A DNA stretch of 64,000 nt. Origin: Pontibacter silvestris. Lineage in GTDB: Bacteria; Bacteroidota; Bacteroidia; Cytophagales; Hymenobacteraceae. The stretch covers positions 114,151 through 178,150 of the forward strand of contig NZ_JAJJWI010000001.1 in assembly GCF_020907275.1 (NCBI RefSeq), given 5' to 3'. The notes beneath the pieces are model-generated. The model searched no databases. It was not told where the DNA came from and was given only the letters and a program-made list of their open reading frames with translations. This document shows positions 17,909 through 27,911 of this stretch, in pieces. A program made the position numbers and the translations under genes. Numbering within the stretch: the first letter of the stretch is position 1; each line of letters opens with the position of its first letter.

Positions 17909-18364
17909 CCTTATGAACTTGTAACTCTTATATCAATTACAGATATGTGTACTTACGATAGTTAATCTAACAATTACTCGTGAGTTTATCATTTATCAAC
18001 TTTCTGCTTTTCAAGCCTGAGTGTTGGTACAGAAGGAAACTTGGCGTTTGTAAAGGCTAAAATGTTAGCATCAAGCATTATTTATTAATGAACGTTTGTT
18101 AAAATTAGATAAATATAAGCAGATCACCAGGGGAATAGACCACTTGATAGTAAACTGATTTTGAAACGGTAGTTGTACAGGAACTATTCTGCTCTTCATA
18201 GCTGGTCTACCAAAATGAAAAAATATTTAATATTCTTATTATATAAAGGATTAGTGGGTTATATTTATAAGCGTAAAAAATACGTTTAATATTCAGCTTA
18301 AGATAAAAGCTACATTCCCCACTAGAAAAGTAATAGACTAATCATGTACCACACTAAATTACTA
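17909..18364. other. Gap inside the arabinan locus
   Basis: About 455 bp without a credible gene between GH43 and GH51. It is AT-rich and could house a separate promoter for the GH51 genes: TATATTTA near 18258 matches 7 of 8 positions of the -7 consensus but has no TTG partner. Nothing else was recognised. Confidence 0.4.
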
Positions 18365-19909
18365 ATGAGAAAAAAAATATTAAGCCTACTTGTTTTGCTC
18401 TGCGGCCTTTCTTCCGCTTATGCGCAGAATACAGCTACCCTTAATGCGCAGGGCGATTCTAACTTAAAAATCAGTCGTCATATTTACGGGCATTTTGCAG
18501 AGCACTTGGGACGTAGCATCTATGGTGGCTTTTATGTAGGTGAAGACAATACTAAAATACCGAACACGAACGGAGTCAGAAATGATATAGTAGAGGCGCT
18601 TAAAAAACTCAAGGTGCCTAATTTGCGTTGGCCGGGCGGTTGCTTTGCTGATACTTACCATTGGAAAGACGGTATCGGCCCTAAAGAGCAACGACCTACT
18701 ATTGTAAATAGCTGGTGGGGAGGTGTTACTGAGAACAACAGCTTTGGCACGCATGACTTTCTTAATATGTGCGAATTATTGGGTGCTGAACCTTACCTTG
18801 CTGGTAACATGGCAACAGGGCAGGTGCAGGAGCTATCTGATTGGGTGCAGTATGTAAATTTTGCAGGTGAGAGCCCAATGTCTAAGCTGCGTCGTGAAAA
18901 TGGACGTGATGAGCCATGGAATGTGAAGTTCTGGGGTATTGGTAACGAAGCCTGGGGTTGCGGTGGAAACATGGCACCTGAATACTATGCAAATGAGTAT
19001 CGCAAGTACGCTACGTTCGTGTCTGACTGGAATAACTCCGGCGGCTTGTTCAGAATTGCTTCAGGCGCTAACTCAGCCGATTATAACTGGACAGAAGTGC
19101 TGATGAAGAACATCCCAAAATCCTTAATAGAAGGAGTGGCACTGCACCATTATTCTGTTATTGACTGGAATAAAAAAGGACCAACCAGAGGTTTTTCAGA
19201 TGAGCAGTACTTCGCTACTATGAAAAGTGCCTTATTTATGGAGGAACTGATCAACAAGCACACAGCTATCATGGAAAAATATGATCCTGAGCATAAAGTT
19301 GCCCTGGTAGTTGATGAGTGGGGAGGCTGGTATGATGTAGAGCCAGGAACGAATCCAGGTTTCTTATATCAGCAGAACACAATGCGTGATGCCATGATTG
19401 CCGGAGCAACCCTGAACATCTTCAACAACCACTGCGACAGAGTGAAAATGGCCAACCTGGCACAAGCAGTAAACGTGCTTCAGGCTGTTATCCTGACAGA
19501 TGAGGAGAAAATGATACTAACTCCTACTTATCATGTAATGGAGATGTATAATGTACATCAGGATGCTACTCTTTTACCAATGAATGTGAAGAGCGAAAAC
19601 TTTACAGTTGGTAACGAATCTCTTCCTGCAGTTTCTGCATCAGCTTCTAAAGATAACAAAGGAGTAACACACGTTTCGCTTACTAACATTGATCCTAAGA
19701 AAGCACAGGAAGTAGCCGTTAATATAGATGGTGCCAAATATAAGTCAGTAAACGGACGTATTCTGACATCAAAAAGCATTCAGGATTATAACACCTTTGA
19801 AAAGCCTGACAATATCAAGCCAGAGAACTTTAAAGGAGCTAAGTTGAAAGGCAACACATTAAACGTGAAGCTTCCGCCGTTCTCAGTAGTTGTACTGGAA
19901 CTAAAATAA
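18365..19909 (+). CDS. GH51 alpha-L-arabinofuranosidase (first copy)
   Basis: Retaining exo-enzyme that removes terminal alpha-L-arabinofuranose. The frame opens at 18344, but ATG 18365 gives a clean signal peptide (RKKILSLLVLLCGLSSAYAQ), so a 514-residue periplasmic precursor is preferred. The GH51 barrel starts with HIYGHFAEHLGRSIYGG; the acid/base is Glu of GIGNEAWG (residue 202 of the long form) and the nucleophile is Glu of VVDEWGGWYD (residue 325). A C-terminal beta-sandwich follows, ending in LPPFSVVVLELK. Size resembles classical intracellular GH51 enzymes, but this one is exported. A second, different GH51 follows after 77 nt. Confidence 0.95.
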   Translation: MRKKILSLLVLLCGLSSAYAQNTATLNAQGDSNLKISRHIYGHFAEHLGRSIYGGFYVGEDNTKIPNTNGVRNDIVEALKKLKVPNLRWPGGCFADTYHWKDGIGPKEQRPTIVNSWWGGVTENNSFGTHDFLNMCELLGAEPYLAGNMATGQVQELSDWVQYVNFAGESPMSKLRRENGRDEPWNVKFWGIGNEAWGCGGNMAPEYYANEYRKYATFVSDWNNSGGLFRIASGANSADYNWTEVLMKNIPKSLIEGVALHHYSVIDWNKKGPTRGFSDEQYFATMKSALFMEELINKHTAIMEKYDPEHKVALVVDEWGGWYDVEPGTNPGFLYQQNTMRDAMIAGATLNIFNNHCDRVKMANLAQAVNVLQAVILTDEEKMILTPTYHVMEMYNVHQDATLLPMNVKSENFTVGNESLPAVSASASKDNKGVTHVSLTNIDPKKAQEVAVNIDGAKYKSVNGRILTSKSIQDYNTFEKPDNIKPENFKGAKLKGNTLNVKLPPFSVVVLELK

Positions 19910-19986
19910 CAGGAAAGTTCTTTTGCATTGGCTAATCTGAAGGCAAATAAATAATGGACTTTAAATGAAGTGATAAATTGAATAGG

Positions 19987-21978
19987 ATGAAGAATAAGTT
20001 TTTAGCTCTCTGTGCTGTTGCTGCAAGTGCATTATCACCCGTTACGTTTAGTAATGCACAGAGTAATAATGTTTACACTGTAAAAGCCAACGAAGTAAAA
20101 GCTACTGTACAGCCAACCATGTGGGGACTCTTTTTTGAAGACATTAACATGGGGGCAGATGGAGGCATTTATGCCGAGTTGGTAAAGAACCGTTCTTTTG
20201 AGTTTGATACACCTATGATGGGCTGGAAAGAACAGAAGAAAGAAGGTGCTACCGGAAAAGCTTTAGTACATAACAGAGAAGCTATAAACCCTGCAAACAG
20301 ACGCTACATTCGTGTAGAGTCAAAACCAGGAGATGGTTATGGCTTGACGAACGAAGGCTTCCGCGGCATGGGTATAAAAAAAGGAGAGCAGTATAACTTT
20401 TCTGTTCTGGCGCGTCAGCAGCAGGGCAATAATGTAGCTCTTACTGTTGAACTGGTTAACCCTGATGGAAAAGTAATTGGTACTACTACTGTAACACCGG
20501 AAGGGCAGCAGTGGAAAGAATATAAAGCTAGCTTTACGGCTACTGAAACAGAACCTAAAGCAAAGTTAAACATCTGGCCAAAAGGTGAAGGTACTGTTGA
20601 CCTGGATATGATTTCCCTGTTCCCGCAACACACCTGGAAAGAACGCCCAAATGGATTGCGTGCCGACATGGTGCAGTTATTAGCTGATATGAAGCCTGGC
20701 TTTCTTCGTTTTCCTGGAGGCTGTATTGTAGAAGGTCGTACCCTTGATGAACGCTTCCAGTGGAAAAAAACAATTGGCCCTGTGGAAGACAGAGAACTGA
20801 TTGTAAACCGATGGAATACTGAGTTCAATCATCGCCTTACACCAGACTATTTCCAGTCGTTTGGGCTAGGTTTTTTTGAGTATTTCCAGTTGTCAGAAGA
20901 TATAGGTGCTGAACCATTGCCTATCTTGAACTGTGGTATGGCTTGCCAGTTTAACACAGGTGAATTGGTGCCTATGGATCAGCTTGATCCATTTATCCAG
21001 GATGCGCTTGATCTGATTGAGTTTGCTAATGGTTCTGTAGAAACAACCTGGGGCAAAAAACGTGCTGATATGGGCCACCCGGAGCCTTTCAATATGAAAT
21101 ACCTGGGTGTTGGTAATGAGCAATGGGGTGAGCAGTATATTGAACGCTACAAAGCTTTTGAAAAAGCCCTTACCGAAAAGTATCCGGATATTAAGCTTAT
21201 TACCACAACAGGACCTTTCCCTGATGGTGAAGAGTTTGAATACCTGAACACGACGCTGAGAAGCATGAAAGATGCGAGAGTAGATATCATTGACGAACAT
21301 TATTATCGTGCACCAGAGTGGTTTAGGGAGAATGCAACCAGATATGACAACTATGATCGTAACGGCCCTAAAATCTTTGCCGGTGAATATGCTTCTCAAA
21401 CAGTTGCTATCGCCAGTCCGGATAACAAGAATACCTGGAACGGTGCCATGTCTGAAGCTGCTTTTATGACAGGGTTAGAGCGTAATGCTGATGTGGTTGT
21501 AATGGCGTCTTATGCTCCTCTGTTTGCACATGCAGAAGCGTGGCAGTGGACACCAGATATGATCTGGGTAGATAACCTGCGTTCTTACGGTACACCAAAC
21601 TACCAGGTGCAAAAGATATTTTCTACTAATAAAGGTACTCATGTGGTACCAGTGCTTCTTAATAATGAAGCAGTAACAGGCCAGAATGGTACATTTGCTT
21701 CAGCTACAATTGACAAGAATACCAATGAGCTGATCCTGAAAGTTGTAAACACTTCAGATAAGGATCTTGCCAGCGAGTTTGTGGTTGATGGTGTGAAGAA
21801 GCTAAATAAGAAAGGAACTGTAACTGTATTAAGAAGCGATAACCTGAACCAGGAGAATTCTTTTGCGAATCCGAACGCCGTTAGCCCGACACAAAAGCAG
21901 GTGCAGGTAAAGGACAAAAAAGTAAAACTGAACATGCAGCCTTACTCTGTAAATGTGGTTAGAGTAAAAATGTCTTAA
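19987..21978 (+). CDS. GH51 alpha-L-arabinofuranosidase with inserted carbohydrate-binding-like domain
   Basis: A second GH51 enzyme, longer than its neighbour (663 residues from ATG 19987; the frame reaches a TTG at 19978). A signal peptide ends near SNAQ. The barrel begins with MWGLFFEDINMGADGGIYAELV, then residues about 90-215 form an inserted jelly-roll resembling a CBM4-type module, after which the barrel resumes. The acid/base is Glu of VGNEQWGE (about 381) and the nucleophile is Glu of IFAGEYAS (about 470). The architecture matches GH51 arabinofuranosidases that act on branched arabinan or arabinoxylan. The two tandem enzymes are not recent duplicates and probably differ in linkage preference. 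Confidence 0.95.
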   Translation: MKNKFLALCAVAASALSPVTFSNAQSNNVYTVKANEVKATVQPTMWGLFFEDINMGADGGIYAELVKNRSFEFDTPMMGWKEQKKEGATGKALVHNREAINPANRRYIRVESKPGDGYGLTNEGFRGMGIKKGEQYNFSVLARQQQGNNVALTVELVNPDGKVIGTTTVTPEGQQWKEYKASFTATETEPKAKLNIWPKGEGTVDLDMISLFPQHTWKERPNGLRADMVQLLADMKPGFLRFPGGCIVEGRTLDERFQWKKTIGPVEDRELIVNRWNTEFNHRLTPDYFQSFGLGFFEYFQLSEDIGAEPLPILNCGMACQFNTGELVPMDQLDPFIQDALDLIEFANGSVETTWGKKRADMGHPEPFNMKYLGVGNEQWGEQYIERYKAFEKALTEKYPDIKLITTTGPFPDGEEFEYLNTTLRSMKDARVDIIDEHYYRAPEWFRENATRYDNYDRNGPKIFAGEYASQTVAIASPDNKNTWNGAMSEAAFMTGLERNADVVVMASYAPLFAHAEAWQWTPDMIWVDNLRSYGTPNYQVQKIFSTNKGTHVVPVLLNNEAVTGQNGTFASATIDKNTNELILKVVNTSDKDLASEFVVDGVKKLNKKGTVTVLRSDNLNQENSFANPNAVSPTQKQVQVKDKKVKLNMQPYSVNVVRVKMS

Positions 21979-22032
21979 GCCTTTGATAATAATCTTCAGC
22001 TGTTGGCTATAAGATAATTTTCTTGAAAATTT

Positions 22033-22064
22033 AACATCCCCCGTTGCCTGCAGCGGGGGATGTT
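22033..22064 (+). terminator. GC-rich intrinsic terminator
   Basis: An 11-bp stem rich in G/C (22033-22043 and 22054-22064), a 10-nt loop and a following TTATT, 55 nt after the second GH51 stop codon. Confidence 0.7.
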
Positions 22065-22123
22065 TATTCTAATGTCTGGTGTTAGTGAGACCGAATGTTA
22101 CACTACACTCTATTGAAAACTTA

Positions 22124-23152
22124 ATGAACACTCCTATGAACATTAAATCGGCATATTGGTTAGTTCTTCTTCTGATGTTTAGTTTGTCAGCTAAGGCACA
22201 GAAGTTACAACAAGATATTATGGTGCATGATCCGGTAATGATCAAGCAGAAAGATACTTACTACCTGTTTTGCACTGGTCCGGGTATTGCCATGTGGTCA
22301 TCTAAAGACATGCAGAACTGGAAGCGGGAAGAGCCTGTTTTTCCGGAAGCACCGGAATGGGCAGAGGAGGCAGTGCCGACATTTAAGAACCATATATGGG
22401 CTCCAGATATCAGTTATTATAAAGGTAACTACTACCTGTATTATTCCATATCGGCATTTGGTAAAAACACTTCTGCCATTGGTCTGGTTACGAATAAAAC
22501 GCTTGACCCAGCTAGTAAAGATTATAAATGGATAGATCGTGGAATGGTGATACAGTCTGTACCAGGTAAAACAAATTGGAATGCCATCGACCCTAATCTG
22601 ATAACAAACAAATCTGGGACAGCCTGGTTATCTTTTGGTTCGTTCTGGGGTGGTTTAAAGCTTGTAAAATTGAGCAAAGACCGGATGAGTATTGCCGAAA
22701 GTCCTGATAACCTGCTAACCATTGCCAGCCGCAAGAAAGCCCCATCAGAGCCTAATCCTCCTGCCATAGACGATAACCCTGTAGATGCAGGTGGTAACGC
22801 TATTGAGGCTCCCTTTATCTTTCAAAAAGATGGTAATTATTACTTGTTTGCCTCTATTGATTATTGCTGCAAAGGTGTAAACAGCACCTATAAAATGATA
22901 GTAGGTAGATCAAAGAATGTTAAAGGCCCTTACGTAGACCAATCCGGAACGCCTATGGCTAAGGGAGGTGGTACAATTTTGCTTCAAGGAAATGAAAATT
23001 GGCATGGAGTCGGACATAACGCTGTGTGTAGTTTTGATGGAGAAGACTACCTTGTTTTCCATGGGTACGATGCTGCAGATAACGGTAAACCAAAACTGAG
23101 GATAGAAAAAATAGTCTGGAATAAGGGCTGGCCTGAAGTAATAGAGAAGTAA
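22124..23152 (+). CDS. GH43 endo-1,5-alpha-L-arabinanase-like, periplasmic
   Basis: A GH43 enzyme resembling AbnA-type endo-arabinanases. The frame opens with GTG at 22079, but ATG 22124 (or 22136) precedes a normal signal peptide (IKSAYWLVLLLMFSLSAKAQ). In the shorter numbering the base is D36 in MVHDPVMI, the pKa modulator D156 in NAIDPNLI and the acid E228 in NAIEAPFI. GHNAVCSFDGEDYLVFHGYD contains the His associated with the central metal site. It has no extra C-terminal domain, unlike the surface arabinanase upstream. Cleaving imported oligosaccharides is the likely role. It starts 60 nt after a strong terminator, so it may have its own promoter. Confidence 0.9.
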   Translation: MNTPMNIKSAYWLVLLLMFSLSAKAQKLQQDIMVHDPVMIKQKDTYYLFCTGPGIAMWSSKDMQNWKREEPVFPEAPEWAEEAVPTFKNHIWAPDISYYKGNYYLYYSISAFGKNTSAIGLVTNKTLDPASKDYKWIDRGMVIQSVPGKTNWNAIDPNLITNKSGTAWLSFGSFWGGLKLVKLSKDRMSIAESPDNLLTIASRKKAPSEPNPPAIDDNPVDAGGNAIEAPFIFQKDGNYYLFASIDYCCKGVNSTYKMIVGRSKNVKGPYVDQSGTPMAKGGGTILLQGNENWHGVGHNAVCSFDGEDYLVFHGYDAADNGKPKLRIEKIVWNKGWPEVIEK

Positions 23153-23337
23153 TTTGTTTAGTGATTAGAACCTGGTCCTGGAGTTGATGTGGCTAAAGCT
23201 TGTTTTATGAAACTATATATAGATTTTCCTGTACATAAGCTCCGATAGCAGTAGAAAGTTAGTATCTTTAATAGTATAAACATGCTACTATGTTTTTCTC
23301 CAAACCTTAATAGTCTTTTAAATTAATATAAAACAAA

Positions 23338-24525
23338 ATGAACCTACGATTTAAACAAGCAGCATTGTGCCTGCTGAGCGGATGCATTCTTACATTAGAA
23401 TCATGTAACCAATCGTCTAATAACCAGGAAACAACTGATGCGACTGAAGAAACCACCTCACAGGAAGCAACTTTGCCTGCACGGGAGGATTTTCAGCAAA
23501 CCATTGATGGCAAGCAAACAGACCTGTATATCTTAAAGAATAAGAACAATGTGCAGGCTGCGATAACGAATTATGGCGGACGCGTAATAAGTTTACTTGT
23601 GCCAGACAAAAATGGTAAAATGACAGACGTAATAGTAGGCTTCAATGATGTAGCGTCTTTTACCGAAGGAGCAGATACATATTTTGGTGCTACAATTGGT
23701 CGTTATGGTAACCGGATTGCAAATGGTAAATTTACCCTGGACGGGCAGGAATACTCATTGGCAACCAACAACGGAGCCAATCACCTGCATGGTGGAGACA
23801 AAGGATTCTCTCGTGTTGTATGGGATGCAAATCAAGTAGATGATAAGACATTGGAGCTTACTTACCTGTCTGAAGATATGGAAGAAGGATACCCGGGAAA
23901 TCTTAATGTAACTGTTACCTATACGCTTACAGATGATAATGAATTAAAAATCGATTATAAGGCAACAACAGACAAAAAAACTGTTGTGAACCTTACCAAC
24001 CATTCATTCTTTAATTTGAACGGCGTAGGAAGCGGAACTGTAGGCGAGCATGTAATGCAGATTTTTGCCGACACCTATACACCAGTAGATTCTACTTTGA
24101 TACCAACTGGTGAACTGGCACCTGTAGAAAGTACACCGTTCGATTTCCGTGAGCCAACAGCCATTGGAGCCAGAATAGATCAGGACAACCAGCAAATTAA
24201 GTTTGGTAATGGTTACGACCACAACTTTGTGTTAAACACTGGCCAGGAGCCAGGAATGACACATGCTGCAAAGGTTATTGGAAACGAAACCGGCATTGTA
24301 ATGGATGTGTATACTGAGGAGCCTGGAATCCAGTTCTATAGCGGTAACTTTTTAGAAGGTGCTAACACCATAAAAGGTGGTAACAAAGATGAATTCAGAA
24401 CAGCTTTCTGCCTGGAAACTCAGCACTTCCCGGATTCTCCAAACCAGCCAAACTTCCCATCAACTACATTAGACAAAGGAGAAACTTATAGCACAACGAC
24501 AAGCTATAAATTCTCTGTGCAGTAG
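23338..24525 (+). CDS. galM: Aldose 1-epimerase (mutarotase), lipoprotein
   Basis: Interconverts alpha and beta anomers of free aldoses, here probably arabinose released in the periplasm. The 395-residue protein starts with a lipoprotein signal (CILTLESC, Cys at about 23) and a Gln/Thr/Glu-rich linker, followed by the galactose-mutarotase domain from about residue 55. Motifs include NYGGRVISLLVP, the substrate-binding FGATIGRYGNRIANG, the His of NHLHGG, the catalytic His of NLTNHSFFNL and the catalytic Glu of FCLETQHFPDSPN. It closes the rightward arabinan arm and is followed by a strong terminator. Substrate preference is inferred from context. Confidence 0.93.
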   Translation: MNLRFKQAALCLLSGCILTLESCNQSSNNQETTDATEETTSQEATLPAREDFQQTIDGKQTDLYILKNKNNVQAAITNYGGRVISLLVPDKNGKMTDVIVGFNDVASFTEGADTYFGATIGRYGNRIANGKFTLDGQEYSLATNNGANHLHGGDKGFSRVVWDANQVDDKTLELTYLSEDMEEGYPGNLNVTVTYTLTDDNELKIDYKATTDKKTVVNLTNHSFFNLNGVGSGTVGEHVMQIFADTYTPVDSTLIPTGELAPVESTPFDFREPTAIGARIDQDNQQIKFGNGYDHNFVLNTGQEPGMTHAAKVIGNETGIVMDVYTEEPGIQFYSGNFLEGANTIKGGNKDEFRTAFCLETQHFPDSPNQPNFPSTTLDKGETYSTTTSYKFSVQ

Positions 24526-24543
24526 TTCTTGTTAAGTTAGAAG

Positions 24544-24600
24544 ATGTGGGGTAGGGTATGCTTTCTATTAAAGAAACATACCTTACCCCACATTTTGTTT
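24544..24600 (+). terminator. Intrinsic terminator after galM
   Basis: A 17-bp stem with one G-U pair (24544-24560 and 24577-24593), a 16-nt loop and a TTTTGTTTT tail, 18 nt after the galM stop codon. It ends the rightward arabinan arm. Confidence 0.8.
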
Positions 24601-24691
24601 TCAACATTTGCTACGTAAGACAGATCTTAAGCTAACGCTTTAAAAAAGTTTGAAGTAGAAAATCCAAAGTTGGGTTAAATCGGCTACAACT

Positions 24692-25616
24692 ATGAATAAG
24701 AAAACCTTGTTTGCTGCTGTTATATTAGGTAGCTTATTACTGCTTACATTTTTTGTTGCCCGTAAGAAAATGATTTCGCCATCTGCTTCAGTTAATAATA
24801 TTACTGCATATCAAAATGAAATTGAGGAGTGGCACCAGCACAGAATATCTTCTTTGAAAAAAGGTAATAGCTGGCTTGCCTTAGCTGGTCTTTACTGGCT
24901 AAAAGAAGGAGAAAACTCCTTTGGGGGTAACGCTGATAATGACGTTGTTTTTCCAGCCGGAAAATTGAAGGTAGTGCTGGTACATTTATACTGCACAAAG
25001 GAATGGTTACCTTAGATGCTGTACCGCAAACAGACATCACTCTTAATAATAAACCGGTAACTGGTAAAGACATTATCTATCAGCAAAAGGAACATGCTCC
25101 TGTGCTACAGCATAATAGCTTAAACTAAATGGTTATAAAACGGGGTGATAAGTATGGCATAAAGCTTTAAAGAACTTTAGTTACATTGACCGTTTCCCTG
25201 TGTCTGCTGAGTGGAGCATACCTGCACGGTTAGATGAACCCGCTTTGCCTCGTACAGTTCAGTTAACAGATGTATTAGGACAAACGAAGACAGAAGCCTC
25301 TAAAGGTACTTTAGTGTTCAGTTTTAAGGGGCAGGAGTATCACTTGGAGGCAACAGATGGCGGGAATCAGCTATTTGTGATTTTTGCTGATAAGACAAAT
25401 GGAACTGAGACGTATGGTGCAGGTCGTTTTCTGTATGTAGATAAGCCGGGGTGGGATGGAAAAACTGTTTTGGACTTTAATAAAGAGATCAATCCACTAT
25501 GTGCTTTCACGGCTTTTGCTACCTGCCCTTTACCTCCTAAAGACAATATGCTGCCTTTAACTATAACAGCTGGTGAAAAAGTAGTTGAAGAAAAGCATTC
25601 AGAGTTTAAGAACTAA
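24692..25616 (+). pseudogene. DUF1684-family protein, decayed
   Basis: A nearly full-length relic (about 308 codons) of a DUF1684 protein, a Bacteroidota family of unknown function with an N-terminal membrane anchor. The first part (24692 to about 24970) encodes the anchor and NSWLALAGLYWLKEGENSFG; coding similarity continues in a second frame (about 24973-25165) and in a third (about 25170-25616, with FVIFADKTNGTETYGAGRF and INPLCAFTAFATCPLPP). Two frameshifts and in-frame stops at 25126-25128 and 25168-25170 disable it. Residual similarity is high, so decay is recent, or several sequencing errors lie together. It lies outside the arabinan terminator. Confidence 0.85.
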
Positions 25617-25640
25617 TAAGGGTTTTGATCCTGTCGCTTA

Positions 25641-25680
25641 TAAACAAAAGCCCTGGCTCTTGAGCCAGAGCTTTTGTTTA
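25641..25680. terminator. Bidirectional hairpin terminator
   Basis: Arms 25641-25659 and 25662-25680 pair with a single mismatch (C52/A69) and contain A/T-rich ends, so termination can occur on both strands between the DUF1684 relic and the convergent ABC permease gene. Confidence 0.7.
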
Positions 25681-25696
25681 TCTGTAAATTTGAAAT

Positions 25697-27082
25697 TTAA
25701 TCTTCAGCTTTATATAATGTTTCAAAGAGCTTATACTTATACTTCGGGTACTCTTTAAGCACTGCAACCAAAGCAAAGAGAGCTCCCGCAATCAGTAAAG
25801 GGTAAATAAGGTACAGAAGAGGGTGTAACATAGGTAAAAACAGCATCGCAAACAGTGTCATCGATATGAAAGTGTAGAGATAGGATGTTTTGGAGCCGAA
25901 GCTCATTAAACTACCTTTTACAACTTTAGGGCTTACAAATGAAGCAACGATGCCCACAGGTGTTAGTACCAGTACAGAGGTAACATACATTAATAAAATA
26001 AACAACATATTCTCATGGTTAAAGAATGCCGCATATAAAATAGATACGATAGCATCAACTAACAATGGAATTGCTAAAGGCAGCAGGATAGCTTTAAGAA
26101 AATCTTTATAATTGCCTGTTGTACGCTCTGTTGTAAGCCACAAGTTCTTGTAAAAGCCCCACACATTATTAAATACATAAGTATACAGCACGAGCGGCCC
26201 CATGAACATCCAGATTACCTTATTTTGGTCGTACAAATGGTGCCCTTTTGCTGCGAAGGCTCCGGCATCCGCAGCTAACATCAGGACCTTAAAGGCCAAA
26301 CCAAAAATAATTAGCTGTCTTGCTGGTTTATGGTTTTTGAAAAGCCTCCAGCTCAGGCTGCGTCTCCCATTGTGGCTATAGTTTACAACTTTACGCCGTG
26401 GTTCAGCGGCTGCCTGTTCTAAGAAAAAGTTAGCAGCTATGAAGAACCCAAAAGCAACTGTGTGTGCAATGAGAAAAAACCAGGAAGCAGCAGGTTCATA
26501 CATCGGAGTACGTACTTGTAAAGCTATAAAGGCCCCTGTAAATACAGCCGATGCGATAAAATGCTTATGGCTCCAGCGCATTTTTCGTTCTACAAATATT
26601 TGCAGCGATCTTTTTATAACATGTGCTGTTAGCAGAACCAGTACGCTTTGCATCAAGTGCAGGAATGAGTAGGACGGTGCCATTAAAAAAAGCAGGAACA
26701 GGAAGTTGAGCAAAATAAAGTAAAATGGCGATGCAAGCTCTACCACCATTTCTACCCAAAACTTTTTCAGAGGCTTTATAGGGTAAATGCGCTGAATAAT
26801 TTCTACTCGGGCAATATAGGCAGGAAAAAAGCCCCGTAAAACCGTAATAGCCAATAGTGCAAGATTCGCATAGCCAATCACTTTCTCTGAGGTAAGGTTA
26901 ATTTCACTTTCCTGGGTATTTTGCAGCATGAAAGAAAATATCCAGCTATAAAAGCCGGAAGCAACAATGCCAAGCATAAAGAGCAATATACGCTGTAGCC
27001 TTTTCTGCCGAAAATAGCTGGCAAGGCGTGTTTTGCACGAGAATATAATTAAATCCATAGGTAATTCCTGTACATTTTCCAA
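25697..27082 (-). CDS. ABC exporter membrane subunit (DUF5687-like)
   Basis: A 461-residue polytopic protein with about 11-12 hydrophobic segments and no soluble domain. It lies 70 nt downstream of an ATP-binding subunit on the same strand, so the two probably form an ABC-2-like exporter in the inner membrane. The N-terminal half contains IYPIKPLKKFWVEMVVELASPFYFILL and the middle a conserved-looking LFKNHKPARQLIIFGL segment. The general size and layout recall the Bacteroidota DUF5687 permeases. The transported substrate is unknown. A later start at ATG 27058 is possible. Confidence 0.7.
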   Translation of the reverse strand: MENVQELPMDLIIFSCKTRLASYFRQKRLQRILLFMLGIVASGFYSWIFSFMLQNTQESEINLTSEKVIGYANLALLAITVLRGFFPAYIARVEIIQRIYPIKPLKKFWVEMVVELASPFYFILLNFLFLLFLMAPSYSFLHLMQSVLVLLTAHVIKRSLQIFVERKMRWSHKHFIASAVFTGAFIALQVRTPMYEPAASWFFLIAHTVAFGFFIAANFFLEQAAAEPRRKVVNYSHNGRRSLSWRLFKNHKPARQLIIFGLAFKVLMLAADAGAFAAKGHHLYDQNKVIWMFMGPLVLYTYVFNNVWGFYKNLWLTTERTTGNYKDFLKAILLPLAIPLLVDAIVSILYAAFFNHENMLFILLMYVTSVLVLTPVGIVASFVSPKVVKGSLMSFGSKTSYLYTFISMTLFAMLFLPMLHPLLYLIYPLLIAGALFALVAVLKEYPKYKYKLFETLYKAED

Positions 27083-27152
27083 AATTTAGAGGTCACCGCT
27101 ATAAATTGCAACTTATAATAGTACAGCCTTTCAGGGTAATTCTTAAGTTGGG

Positions 27153-27911
27153 CTAGTTAAGCATCCAGTCGATGTTGGTTTCGGTATTATGCTGTGGGAG
27201 CAGCAGTTGGAAGAGTGCCTGATCTATAAGGTTCTTGCCATTCATGGTAAATTCCTGAATGGAACCATTGTACATTAGTTGTCCATCATTCAGTACACCT
27301 ATGTGTGTGGCTATTCTTTCAACATAGTTCAGGTCATGTGACGAAATCAGGATAACACGGTTCGTGTTACGATAGCTCCGTATCAATTGTACCAGCAATT
27401 GAGCCGCAATAGGGTCGAGGCCTGTAAAAGGTTCATCGAGTACAAGCACAGCAGGTTTATGTAAAATAGCAGCGGCAATACCTATTTTCTTTTTCATGCC
27501 GGTAGAATAGCCCGCAATATTTTTGTGCAGCGACTCTTTATCATTAAAAAAGTAGCTCGTAAGACTCTTAATACGTTCCTCAGCTTCAGCTAAAGGAAGC
27601 TGGTATAACTTAGCTACGAAATTTAAATACTCTAAGCCTGTAAACTCCTCAATCAGAGGGTTATCTTCACACAGAGCCCCCATATTTTGCTTTACGTCCA
27701 GGTTATTGTTTGTATAATCTTTATTGAACAGTGTGACAGTACCATTATCAGGTTTTATGAGATCCAGGATACAGTTAAGAAACGTACTTTTACCTACACC
27801 GTTTTTGCCTAACAGACAATAACATTGACCTTTTTCAATGATTAGGTCTATTTCCTGCAACACTTGCTTCTTGCCAAATGCTTTTGTTATTCCTTTTATT
27901 TCGATGCCCAT
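27153..27911 (-). CDS. ABC transporter ATP-binding protein
   Basis: A single nucleotide-binding domain of 252 residues, CcmA/ABC-2 type. Walker A is LGKNGVGKST (about 36-45), the Q-loop region is MGALCEDNPLIEEFTGLEYL, Walker B is VLVLDEPFTGLDP and the H-loop His is in LISSHD. The signature motif is degenerate: GYSTGMKKKIG where LSGGQ is usual, a form common in ABC-2 exporters. It is the first gene of a two-gene leftward operon with the permease. Transport direction is probably outward; the substrate cannot be read from the sequence. Confidence 0.93.
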   Translation of the reverse strand: MGIEIKGITKAFGKKQVLQEIDLIIEKGQCYCLLGKNGVGKSTFLNCILDLIKPDNGTVTLFNKDYTNNNLDVKQNMGALCEDNPLIEEFTGLEYLNFVAKLYQLPLAEAEERIKSLTSYFFNDKESLHKNIAGYSTGMKKKIGIAAAILHKPAVLVLDEPFTGLDPIAAQLLVQLIRSYRNTNRVILISSHDLNYVERIATHIGVLNDGQLMYNGSIQEFTMNGKNLIDQALFQLLLPQHNTETNIDWMLN

